In this document: positions 1 through 5,585 of the stretch, piece by piece
Numbering within the stretch: position 1 is the stretch's first letter
Layout of the letters: each line of letters begins with the position of its first letter
NCBI GenBank assembly: GCA_902489295.1
Contig: CABTZM010000141.1
Span: forward strand, 1 to 5,585
DNA: 5,585 nt
Direction: 5' to 3'
DNA from: an uncultured Collinsella sp.
Lineage (GTDB): Bacteria > Actinomycetota > Coriobacteriia > Coriobacteriales > Coriobacteriaceae
Notes under the pieces: model-generated
What the model saw: only the letters and a program-made list of their open reading frames with translations
The model's database searches: none
Told to the model about the DNA's origin: nothing
Position numbers and translations under genes: made by a program

Positions 1-59
1 AGGTAAGATTGAAGGGCCTGACGCCGGAGGAGTTCCGGAACCGGGCCCTTGCGGCGTAG
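1..59 (+). CDS. IS3-family transposase OrfB, C-terminal fragment
   Basis: The reading frame beginning at base 3 gives VRLKGLTPEEFRNRALAA followed by TAG. The pattern (K/R)LKGLTPxE(F/Y)R is the hallmark end of IS3-family OrfB integrase-core (rve) transposases, just after the last catalytic region of the DDE domain. Only 18 codons are in the window, so the catalytic residues and the start cannot be seen and it is unknown whether the gene is intact. Orientation is + strand, toward the kinase gene. The short length limits certainty, but the inverted repeat directly downstream supports the call independently. Confidence 0.72.
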   Translation, partial: VRLKGLTPEEFRNRALAA

Positions 60-73
60 TCGCTATTTATTCA

Positions 74-97
74 GTCCAAGTTTCGGGGCGCAGTTCA
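74..97 (+). repeat. Right terminal inverted repeat of the IS3-family element
   Basis: Read on the - strand from 97, the sequence begins TGAACTGCGCCCCGAAACTT and continues GGAC. This matches the general IS3-family terminus plan: TG start, a CTGC(A/G)CCCC core, then an A-rich run and TTGGAC. It lies 14 bases after the transposase stop codon, the usual distance. The outer boundary at 97 is inferred from the terminal CA. Confidence 0.68.
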
Positions 98-146
98 CTG
101 TCCCCTTTGTGGTGGTTTTTGTTTTTGAGAGAGGGGCGGGGCGCTG
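98..146 (+). promoter_or_regulatory. Short leader between IS end and kinase start, with weak RBS
   Basis: This 49-base strip contains a T-rich run (116-126) and a purine-rich GAGAGGGG stretch (129-136) that can serve as a ribosome-binding site about 10 bases ahead of the ATG at 147. An in-frame TGA at 126-128 closes the kinase frame upstream, so the kinase frame cannot extend into the IS. I see no convincing -35/-10 pair here. Transcription probably enters from the IS or from a gene further upstream. Confidence 0.4.
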
Positions 147-1772
147 ATGGACGTCCATGCGGACGGCGATATTGCCGAGAACTTTTGGTGGCGGCGCACG
201 ACGCTGACGCGTCGCAGCCCTCTGTATGACGCCTGCGTATCGGCGGGGCTGCTGGTCGCGGCGACGATTGTGGGCGCGCTGCTCGACCATCCGGGTCTCG
301 CGCCGAGCATCATGATCGTCTATGTGTTCGCCGTGCAGCTGTGCGCGTTCTTTACCTGGAGCCGCCTGTATTGCTTGCTGAGTTCGGCTGCCGCCGTGGC
401 GCTCTACAACTTCCTGTTTGTCGACCCGCGCTACTCGCTGTCGTTTATCGACCGCGTCTATCCCGGCATGTTCTTTATCATGTTTGCGGTCTCGCTCGTG
501 TCGAGCTCGATTTCGCTTGCCCTGCGCCGTGCCTTAGCGCAGGCCGCCGCCAGCGACCGGCGCACGCAGATGGTGCTCGAGACCAACCGTATGCTGCAGC
601 GCTGCGCCGATCAGCAGCAGATTGTCCATGCTATGGCAACGCAGCTGGCGCGTCTTTCGGGCTGTCCTGTCGTGTGGTACAGCGCCGACGCCGAGGGCGA
701 TGACCTGCTGCCGCGTGCGACATACACGGCCGTGGGCGATGTCGCGCCGGTGCATGAACTGGCGCCGCAGATGCCGCCGCGGCTCTCGGCGTCCGCCTAT
801 GTGGGAACGCCGCTCGATGCCACCTACGGCGGCTCGGCGTTCTATGGCATCTACCTGACCGTGCGCTCGGGCGACACCATGGTGCGCGCGGGCGATCCCG
901 CCTCGGTGGTGGGCGTGCTGGCTATCGTTGCCGAGCCCGACGTGCTGACGCACGAGGAGCGGACACTTGCCGATGCCATCGTGAGCGAAGGCGAGCTGGC
1001 ACTCGATCGCGCCCGCGCCATGGAGGCCCGCGAGGAGGCGGCGGTGCTTGCCAAAAATGAGCAGCTGCGTGCCAATCTGCTGCGCTCCATCTCGCACGAT
1101 CTGCGCACGCCGCTTACCAGTATTTCGGGTAATGCCGACGTGCTGCTCGATCAGGGTTCGACCGGCACCGCGGTGCTCGATGCCCAGACGCGCCGCGGCC
1201 TGCTGCTATCCATTCGCTCGGATGCGCTGTGGCTCAACGCCACCGTCGAGAACCTGCTCGCCATCACCAAACTCGAGGGCGGCGGCATGCATCTGTCGAC
1301 CACGCTCGAGCTTATGGACGATATCGTCGAGGAGGCGCTGCGCCATGTTAATCCGGCCGTGCGCGAGCACGACCTTAAGGTGGTGGCGAGCGATGAGCCG
1401 GCGCTCGTCAATGTCGATGCGCGCCTGATGGTGCAGCTGGTGGTAAACCTGGTGAACAATGCCATTACCTACACGCCCGCAGGCTCGCATATCGTGATCT
1501 CGATTGACGCCGGCGATGGACGCGTGGCGTGCTCGGTGGCCGATGACGGCCCGGGCATTGCTCCCGAGGACCGCGAGCGTATCTTTGAGTCGTTCTACAC
1601 CGCCAACCATGGTTTGGCCGATAGCCGACGCAGTGTGGGCCTGGGGCTTTCGCTTTGCCGCTCCATTGCGCTGGCGCATGGCGGTAGCATAGAGGTTGCC
1701 GCGGCGGACCCGCACGGCTCGGTCTTTACGATCGAGCTTCCCGCCGTCGACGTTTCGTTTGATAAGGAGTAG
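147..1772 (+). CDS. kdpD: Short KdpD-like sensor histidine kinase (DUF4118-GAF-HisKA-HATPase)
   Basis: Membrane sensor kinase that should autophosphorylate and pass the phosphate to the KdpE-like regulator encoded next. Residues ~29-125 form four hydrophobic segments (about 29-47, 52-70, 75-93, 105-125) with the DUF4118 signature YNFLFVDPRYSL near 87-98. Residues ~145-290 are a GAF-like region, followed by a helical linker. The H-box SISHDLRTPLT carries the phospho-accepting His317. The N-box LVVNLVNNA (431-439), G1 box DDGPGI (466-471), F box IFESFY (479-484) and G2 box VGLGLSLC (497-504) are all present, so catalysis looks intact. At 541 residues it lacks the ~350-400-residue N-terminal KdpD and USP-like half of classical KdpD (about 900 residues), the part linked in other bacteria to Walker-type nucleotide binding and, in Firmicutes, c-di-AMP sensing. 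The start at 147 is the first ATG after an in-frame stop (126-128) and precedes the first membrane segment. The symbol is by homology; function in potassium response is inferred. Confidence 0.88.
   Translation: MDVHADGDIAENFWWRRTTLTRRSPLYDACVSAGLLVAATIVGALLDHPGLAPSIMIVYVFAVQLCAFFTWSRLYCLLSSAAAVALYNFLFVDPRYSLSFIDRVYPGMFFIMFAVSLVSSSISLALRRALAQAAASDRRTQMVLETNRMLQRCADQQQIVHAMATQLARLSGCPVVWYSADAEGDDLLPRATYTAVGDVAPVHELAPQMPPRLSASAYVGTPLDATYGGSAFYGIYLTVRSGDTMVRAGDPASVVGVLAIVAEPDVLTHEERTLADAIVSEGELALDRARAMEAREEAAVLAKNEQLRANLLRSISHDLRTPLTSISGNADVLLDQGSTGTAVLDAQTRRGLLLSIRSDALWLNATVENLLAITKLEGGGMHLSTTLELMDDIVEEALRHVNPAVREHDLKVVASDEPALVNVDARLMVQLVVNLVNNAITYTPAGSHIVISIDAGDGRVACSVADDGPGIAPEDRERIFESFYTANHGLADSRRSVGLGLSLCRSIALAHGGSIEVAAADPHGSVFTIELPAVDVSFDKE
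1764..1769 (+). promoter_or_regulatory. Ribosome-binding site fixing the kdpE start
   Basis: AAGGAG lies inside the last codons of the kinase gene, 7 bases before the GTG at 1777. This strong Shine-Dalgarno sequence selects that GTG over an upstream in-frame ATG at 1696 and over a second GTG at 1792. Confidence 0.8.
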
Positions 1773-1776
1773 CGCT

Positions 1777-2490
1777 GTGCCGAACTCTGCCGTGAAACCG
1801 CTCATCTTGGTCGTTGAGGACGACCCCGCCGTCCGCAACCTTATCGTCGCCGCGCTCGAGGCGCACGGCTTGCGCCATATGGCTGTGGAGACCGCCCATG
1901 CCGCCATCGCCGCCGCCTCGTCGCAGGCGCCGAGCATTGTGCTGCTCGATCTGGGCCTGCCCGATATGGACGGCGTCAAGGTGGTGGAGTCGGTGCGCAC
2001 GTGGTCGGGCATGCCGATCATCGTGGTCTCGGCGCGCAGCGAGGACGCGGACAAGATCCGCGCGCTCGATGCTGGTGCCGACGACTACCTGACCAAGCCG
2101 TTTTCGGTCGAGGAACTGCTCGCGCGCATTCGCACGACGCTCAGGCGCCTTTCGTATGCGCAAACGGGCGGCGTTGCCTCCGAGGGCTCGTTCGATACCG
2201 GTGAGCTGCATATCGATTTTGATGCTGGCATCGCCATGATGGATGGCGAGGAACTGCACCTGACGCCGATCGAGTACAAGCTCCTGTGTCTGCTGGCGCA
2301 CAACGCCGACAAGGTGTTGACGCACCAGTTTATCCTGCACGAGATTTGGGGCACGGCGACCAAGAGCGACCTAGCGAGCCTGCGCGTCTTTATGGGCACG
2401 CTGCGCAAGAAAATCGAGTCCGACCCCGCGCATCCGCGCTATATCCAGACGCATGTGGGCATCGGCTACCGATTGGTCATCCAAGGCTAG
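1777..2490 (+). CDS. kdpE: KdpE-type OmpR/PhoB-family response regulator
   Basis: DNA-binding response regulator of 237 residues, the expected partner of the preceding kinase. The N-terminal receiver domain (~8-122) has the acidic pocket ED15D16, the phospho-acceptor Asp58 in LLDLGLPDMDG, the switch Ser85 in IIVVSARSEDADKI, and Lys107 in DDYLTKPF. The C-terminal winged-helix domain (~140-235) carries LTPIEYKLL, the VLTHQFILHEIWG helix, a recognition segment LRVFMGTLRKKIE and the closing IGYRLV. The combinations SAR(S)E(D/E)(S/A)DKI, LTPIE(F/Y)(K/R)LL and WG...LR(V/I)(Y/F)MG match KdpE rather than general OmpR proteins. The start is GTG, set by AAGGAG 7 bases upstream; an ATG in frame at 1696 would overlap the kinase by 77 bases and has no such site. 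The gene begins 4 bases after the kinase stop, so the two are almost certainly co-transcribed. Its targets would be kdpFABC in classical systems; none is visible here. Confidence 0.92.
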   Translation: MPNSAVKPLILVVEDDPAVRNLIVAALEAHGLRHMAVETAHAAIAAASSQAPSIVLLDLGLPDMDGVKVVESVRTWSGMPIIVVSARSEDADKIRALDAGADDYLTKPFSVEELLARIRTTLRRLSYAQTGGVASEGSFDTGELHIDFDAGIAMMDGEELHLTPIEYKLLCLLAHNADKVLTHQFILHEIWGTATKSDLASLRVFMGTLRKKIESDPAHPRYIQTHVGIGYRLVIQG

Positions 2491-2514
2491 ATCGCCAACC
2501 ACCATCCCAATATG

Positions 2515-2581
2515 AGTTGCGGTGAAATACGGTCTAAATTTGCCTAATTCCAGGCAAAACAGTCCGTATTCCACCGCAACT
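2515..2581. repeat. 67-base imperfect inverted repeat between convergent genes
   Basis: The left arm (2515-2545) and right arm (2552-2581) pair around a 6-base loop (AATTCC, 2546-2551). Pairing is 10 bp, one A/C mismatch, 7 bp, one T/T mismatch, 2 bp, a small internal loop, then 7 bp, about 26 pairs in all. The A/C mismatch (2525/2571) becomes a G-U pair in RNA made from the - strand. It starts 24 bases after the kdpE stop and ends 3 bases before the rlmKL stop, so it could act as a bidirectional terminator. However, only TTTGTT follows it on the + side and no T-tract follows on the - side, and it is longer and less GC-rich than normal intrinsic terminators. A mobile palindromic (REP/MITE-like) repeat is the alternative. 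Confidence 0.75.
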
Positions 2582-2584
2582 TTG

Positions 2585-5170
2585 TTACTTGCCCTTGGGC
2601 TTGCTGGCGTAGAACTTCTTCTTTTTGGGCTTGCTGGCGGGGGAGGGTTTTCCGGCAAAGTTGGACTTGCCGTTGCCGCGCGGCCCCCGGTCGCCTGCCT
2701 GCGCGTGCGCGGGCGCCGTTGCGCGAGGCTTGCGGGCTTCGGGGTTGCGCAGCTCCTCGACGCGCTCGGCAATTTCCTCGGCGCTAAAGCCGACTTCGGC
2801 CATGGCGTCCTCGATGGGCAGGCGGCGCACGATGTAGCAGTGGTGCACCTTCTGGTTGCGCGCGAAGTCCTCGGGGATGGTCTGCGCCGTAATGTCCTCC
2901 AGCACCACGCCCGCGCGGGCGAGCTTGCGCGTTTCGGGGCGGAAGCCGCGCAGGTTGCAGCTAAAGATGGCATGGCCGCCCTGCGCGAGCAGGCGCGATA
3001 CGCCAGCCAAAAGCTCAACATGGTCGCGCTGGACATCCCAGGTGCGGCGGCCCATCTTGGAGGAGTTCGAGAACGTGGGCGGGTCGACAAAGATCAGGTC
3101 CCAGCGGTTGCGCGTCTGGCGCTGGTCGCGAATCCAGGCGAGCACGTCGTCGCGCACAAAATGATGCTGAGGCCCCACAAAGCCGTTCTGGCGCATGTTG
3201 CGCTCGGCCCAGTCCAGATAGGTATTGGAGAGGTCGACCGTCACGGTCTCCTCGACGCCGCCATCGGCCGCGTAGCAGGTGGCAGTGCCGGTGTAGGCAA
3301 ACAGATTGAGGAAGCGGCGCGCCTGCTTGGCGTGCTCGCGCACCAGGTTGCGGGTGACGCGGTGGTCCAAGAAGATGCCGACGTCCAGGTAGTCGTCAAA
3401 GTTGACGGCAAAGGTGAGGCCGCCCTCTTCGATGAGCGGCAGGCGACGACGCGCGATATTGGCGCGCTCGCCCGATGCGCCCTTACCGGCGCCCTGCTTG
3501 CCGTACTGCGAGCCGCCGCGCGAACGCATGCGGGCCTTGGCGTGCACGTGCTCGGCCGGAACATCAAGGATGCGCGGCGCGATGGCCAGAATATCGAGCA
3601 TACGGGCCTGGGCCAGTGCGGGGTCGATGGTCTTGGGCGCGGCGTATTCAGCGATGACGAGCCAGCGGCCCGGAGTCTGCGGGCAACCCTCGTACAGGTC
3701 GATAGCGGCGGAGTAGTCGGGCAGGTCGGCATCGTAGACGCGGTAGCAGCTCACGCCCTCGCGCCTGGCCCACTTGCGGCGCAGACGGGCATTCTTGCGC
3801 AGGCGGTTGGCGAACTGCTCGGACTCGGGGATGAGCACGGGCAGCGGCTTGCCGTCGCCCAGGTCGAGCATGGCGGCAGGCTCGGGCATGGCGGAAGCGG
3901 CGGCTTCATCGTTGACTTCGTTGGCATCCGCAGCCTCGGCCTCGGCATCCGCACTGGTCGCAGCCTCAAACGCTGCGGCGGCGTGGTCGAGCGAAGGCCA
4001 GACTTCGACGGTCGCCTCTTCGTTGTTGGGCATGACGGCGATCGAGCGCTCGGGCTCGGTGTGGAGCGCGCGGGCCAGCAATCCGTCGCGGGTGAGCGCG
4101 GCGACCGGCGCCGCGGCAAGCTCGGGCGCGCGGCGCAACTCGCCGATGAGCGTCATGGTGTCATGCATGAGCGAAAGCGGTGTCTCGGTCGTATCCGCGA
4201 CCACGGCGGCGCCGGCGACAGCGCCCGCGTGGTCCAGTACGGTGGCGGACTTGGCGGCGCAAAAATCGACAAAGCGCTTGTAGCCGGCACATTTAACCAT
4301 GCGCTCAGCGGTCTTGCGGGCGGCGGGGTCAACATCCACGGCCACGATGCGCGCCTGGCGCTCGCGCGCTGCCGCCTCGCGCCCGCGCGCCTCGGCAAGC
4401 AGCTGCTCCCACAGGGCGGCATCGTGCAGCTGCCAGCCCTCAAAGCCCCAGTGCTCGCGGGCGGCGCCCGGGGCGCGGTCGGCTAGGATATTCACTGCCT
4501 CCAGCAGCAGACCGCCGCCGGCGCACGAAGCGTCGACCAGCGTGGGCAGGGCTTCGTTCTCGTAATCGTCGGCCGTCAGCTCGCGCTCGCACAGTGCAGT
4601 CCAGCCGACCTGCGCCAGCACCAGTGCGGCGTAGTCGGGGCGCAGCACGTGTGTGCCCTCGCCGGCGCGGGTCGCGGCGGGCGGCAGGCGCTTGAACAGC
4701 GGATCGCCCGAAAGGTCCAAGCTGATGCTCGCGCGGCGCTGACGCAGCGAAAGCAGCAGGTGGACGTCGGGGTCGGCGGCGTCGACGTCGGCGCGACGTC
4801 CTGTGGTCTCGGCCAGACGGTCGCACAGCGCGTCCTTGGCGCGCAGGGCCGAGAAGCGCGTGTTGCGCAGCTGCTCGGTCACGCCGCGGGCGGTAATGGC
4901 GATGGTGGCGCCGGGGCGGATGATGGTCTCCCAAGCGATGTCGTAAACGCCGTCGTACAGCCCATCGGCATCCTGCGCCTCAAAGCGCCCGAGTACCACG
5001 AACACGCGGCTCGCCAGGCGCGACCACAGACAGGCGCGGTAGCCTTCTTCGAGCTCGCCCTCAAATGTAGCGCGGCCTTTCAGGCGGCGGACATGCGAAA
5101 GTCCGAGGCGTTTAAGCTCATCGGCGAGTGCGGACTCAAAGCCCTCGGGGCAGCTTGCGTAAAATTCCAT
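2585..5170 (-). CDS. rlmKL: Fused RlmK/RlmL-type 23S rRNA guanine methyltransferase
   Basis: Cytoplasmic rRNA methyltransferase. In E. coli RlmKL the N-terminal half makes m2G2445 and the C-terminal half m7G2069 in 23S rRNA. Here residues ~1-155 match the N-terminal/THUMP region of RlmL, ~165-395 an RlmL-type Rossmann methyltransferase fold, ~396-440 an Ala/Glu-rich linker, and ~450-785 the RlmK part. RlmK features are clear: FANRLRKN.R...KWA(R)REG, CYR(V)YDADLPDY, FLDHR (600-604), the SAM-binding NLFAYTGTAT (622-631), VDLSNTYLDWAERN (645-658) and the catalytic DPPTFSNS (696-703). In the RlmL part, motif I, normally DPMCGSGT, is DASCAGGG (213-220), and the position of the NPPYGERL motif reads DTTETPLS (326-333), so m2G activity there is doubtful. 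The product is 861 residues against 702 in E. coli; the extra length lies in the linker, the RlmK insertion around 550-570 and a basic C-terminal tail rich in Gly, Pro and Lys. Start ATG at 5168-5170 has a good AGAGAGG site upstream. The gene is convergent with kdpE and divergent from the HAD gene. Confidence 0.9.
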   Translation of the reverse strand: MEFYASCPEGFESALADELKRLGLSHVRRLKGRATFEGELEEGYRACLWSRLASRVFVVLGRFEAQDADGLYDGVYDIAWETIIRPGATIAITARGVTEQLRNTRFSALRAKDALCDRLAETTGRRADVDAADPDVHLLLSLRQRRASISLDLSGDPLFKRLPPAATRAGEGTHVLRPDYAALVLAQVGWTALCERELTADDYENEALPTLVDASCAGGGLLLEAVNILADRAPGAAREHWGFEGWQLHDAALWEQLLAEARGREAAARERQARIVAVDVDPAARKTAERMVKCAGYKRFVDFCAAKSATVLDHAGAVAGAAVVADTTETPLSLMHDTMTLIGELRRAPELAAAPVAALTRDGLLARALHTEPERSIAVMPNNEEATVEVWPSLDHAAAAFEAATSADAEAEAADANEVNDEAAASAMPEPAAMLDLGDGKPLPVLIPESEQFANRLRKNARLRRKWARREGVSCYRVYDADLPDYSAAIDLYEGCPQTPGRWLVIAEYAAPKTIDPALAQARMLDILAIAPRILDVPAEHVHAKARMRSRGGSQYGKQGAGKGASGERANIARRRLPLIEEGGLTFAVNFDDYLDVGIFLDHRVTRNLVREHAKQARRFLNLFAYTGTATCYAADGGVEETVTVDLSNTYLDWAERNMRQNGFVGPQHHFVRDDVLAWIRDQRQTRNRWDLIFVDPPTFSNSSKMGRRTWDVQRDHVELLAGVSRLLAQGGHAIFSCNLRGFRPETRKLARAGVVLEDITAQTIPEDFARNQKVHHCYIVRRLPIEDAMAEVGFSAEEIAERVEELRNPEARKPRATAPAHAQAGDRGPRGNGKSNFAGKPSPASKPKKKKFYASKPKGK

Positions 5171-5176
5171 GGGTGA

Positions 5177-5183
5177 CCTCTCT
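5177..5183 (-). promoter_or_regulatory. Ribosome-binding site of rlmKL
   Basis: On the - strand AGAGAGG ends 6 bases before the ATG at 5170. Spacing and purine content support this start, which also gives the N-terminus (MEFYASCPEGFE) expected for RlmL-type proteins. Confidence 0.65.
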
Positions 5184-5197
5184 GGTTGCGTCGCTCC

Positions 5198-5203
5198 ATT
5201 ATA
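5198..5203 (-). promoter_or_regulatory. Likely -10 box for rlmKL
   Basis: The - strand reads TATAAT exactly, in otherwise GC-rich DNA, placing transcription start roughly 20 bases ahead of the rlmKL ATG. At the ideal spacing the -35 position (about 5221-5226) reads AAGGGC, which is poor, so the promoter would be weak, activated or dependent on another sigma factor. Confidence 0.5.
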
Positions 5204-5207
5204 TGAT
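5202..5207 (+). promoter_or_regulatory. Possible -10 box for the HAD hydrolase gene
   Basis: TATGAT on the + strand lies 38 bases before the ATG at 5246, giving a leader of about 30 bases. It overlaps the opposite-strand TATAAT by two bases. No good -35 hexamer is seen at the usual spacing, so this is tentative. Confidence 0.38.
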
Positions 5208-5233
5208 GGATGCTTCGTTTGCCCTTATCCTCG

Positions 5234-5239
5234 AAAGGA
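5234..5239 (+). promoter_or_regulatory. Ribosome-binding site of the HAD hydrolase gene
   Basis: AAAGGA stands 6 bases before the ATG at 5246, a normal Shine-Dalgarno position, and supports this start. Confidence 0.65.
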
Positions 5240-5245
5240 ACCCAT

Positions 5246-5585
5246 ATGATTGATGCGTGCCCCGATTCCGCCGTGCTCTTTTTTGACGTGGACGGCACGC
5301 TGACGTCGTTCGATCCCGACGATATGACCGATAAGGACTTCAATGCAATCCATCCGTCGAAGGCCGTTGTCGATGCATTTGGTCGCCTGCGCAATGCGGG
5401 TCACCAGGCATTTATCTGCACGGGTCGCCCCTTGTGGCTGATTGCCGATGGCCTGCGCGCGCTGAACCCGGCGGGTATCGTTGCCATGGCGGGGGGCCCG
5501 CCCCAGGGCGAGGGGCCCGGGGGCCCCCCGGGCTGGATTGACCGGGGCAATGTTTGGGGGGTCCCCGGTGGGCTTACTTTGGGGG
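5246..5585 (+). CDS. HAD-superfamily hydrolase, Cof-like, 5' part only
   Basis: N-terminal part of a haloacid-dehalogenase-type phosphatase running off the window with no stop (113 codons). HAD motif I is LFFDVDGTLTSF, with nucleophile Asp14 and acid/base Asp16; motif II is AFICTGRPLWLI, with Thr59. The segment KAVVDAFGRLRNAGHQ between them and the spacing fit Cof-type (HAD-IIB) sugar-phosphate or cofactor phosphatases, but the cap domain and motifs III/IV are not included, so the substrate class cannot be set. The ATG at 5246 has AAAGGA 6 bases upstream and puts the DxD motif 14 residues in, as usual. The protein reads normally to GIVAMAG (residues 77-83, ending at 5494). After that it becomes Gly/Pro-rich sequence unlike the family, which I attribute to sequence error rather than biology. 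Confidence 0.85.
   Translation, partial: MIDACPDSAVLFFDVDGTLTSFDPDDMTDKDFNAIHPSKAVVDAFGRLRNAGHQAFICTGRPLWLIADGLRALNPAGIVAMAGGPPQGEGPGGPPGWIDRGNVWGVPGGLTLG
5495..5585. other. Suspect low-quality sequence at the window end
   Basis: From about 5490 the sequence breaks into runs of G and C (a six-G run at 5491, a palindrome GCCCGGGGGCCCCCCGGGC at 5515-5533, GGGGGG at 5556-5561, GGGGG at the very end). It interrupts a well-conserved hydrolase exactly where a strand and loop region should continue. The frame stays open only because G/C-rich codons rarely form stops. The pattern suggests poor base calls or a collapsed contig end. Protein sequence derived from it should not be trusted. Confidence 0.7.

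Larger units (their letters stand above)
1..97 (+). mobile_element. 3' end of an IS3-family insertion sequence
   Basis: The stretch joins a transposase C-terminus (stop at 57-59) to a terminal inverted repeat that ends in CA at 96-97, the arrangement expected at the right end of an IS3-family element. The left end, orfA and most of orfB lie outside the window. IS3 elements usually create 3-4 bp target duplications, so the bases from 98 (CTG...) would be the right-hand copy, but this cannot be checked without the left end. The element lies 49 bases upstream of the sensor-kinase start codon. Recognised from family knowledge; subgroup (IS150/IS3-like) not determined. Confidence 0.75.

Noticed and set aside
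116..126. T-rich run as a terminator tail
   Set aside because: No GC-rich hairpin precedes it; the upstream bases belong to the IS end.
63..313. Small - strand open frames over the IS end and kinase start
   Set aside because: Arg-rich products without motifs; they overlap the IS inverted repeat and the well-supported kinase gene.
534..1097. Open frame of 187 codons on the - strand inside the kinase gene
   Set aside because: His/Arg-rich translation typical of an antisense shadow, with no homology signal.
1696..1776. Upstream extension of kdpE to an in-frame ATG at 1696
   Set aside because: It adds an Arg/Ser-rich segment unlike any receiver domain and overlaps the kinase C-terminus. The GTG at 1777 has a strong AAGGAG at good spacing.
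1206..2054. Open frame of 282 codons on the - strand across the kinase-regulator junction
   Set aside because: It spans two well-supported genes in the antisense direction, and its product is Arg/Ser-rich with no recognisable motif.
2522..4486. Open frame of 654 codons on the + strand, antisense to rlmKL
   Set aside because: It mirrors rlmKL in a high-GC gene where antisense frames rarely hit stops. Its Gly/Ala/Val-rich product shows no domain, it starts inside the inverted repeat, and the - strand frame matches a known protein along its length.
5515..5533. Perfect GC palindrome as a possible terminator or operator
   Set aside because: It lies inside a coding region within a stretch that looks like sequence error, and has no T-tract.

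Overview
The window is high-GC bacterial DNA. It looks like a gut Coriobacteriia (Actinomycetota), with Collinsella or a close relative the best guess. That guess rests on overall protein character and codon use, not on a marker gene. The end of the window also looks like the end of an assembled contig.

Layout. (1) Bases 1-97 are the last part of an IS3-family insertion sequence: the C-terminus of its transposase followed by the terminal inverted repeat. (2) Bases 147-2490 hold a two-component system on the + strand. The first gene is a short KdpD-like sensor kinase with DUF4118, GAF-like, HisKA and HATPase regions but no N-terminal KdpD/USP half. Four bases later comes a KdpE-type OmpR-family response regulator with a GTG start. 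(3) Bases 2491-2584 separate two convergent genes and are mostly filled by a 67-base imperfect inverted repeat. (4) Bases 2585-5170 on the - strand encode an 861-residue RlmK/RlmL-type 23S rRNA methyltransferase fusion. Its RlmK half has all the expected motifs. Its RlmL half has lost the NPPY catalytic motif. (5) Bases 5171-5245 are a short divergent promoter region. (6) From 5246 to the window end is the 5' part of a HAD-superfamily (Cof-like) hydrolase gene, whose last ~90 bases turn into implausible G/C-run sequence and are probably assembly or base-calling error.

How it works together. The kinase and regulator form a translationally close pair, presumably phosphorelay partners controlling potassium-transport or osmotic-response genes as KdpDE does elsewhere; no kdpFABC gene is visible here. 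The methyltransferase and hydrolase are divergently transcribed from a compact shared region and have no obvious functional link to the Kdp pair.

I see no dramatic new system. The strongest items are the degenerate RlmL catalytic site, the long inverted repeat at the gene junction, the half-length KdpD directly beside an IS end, and the untrustworthy last ~90 bases.
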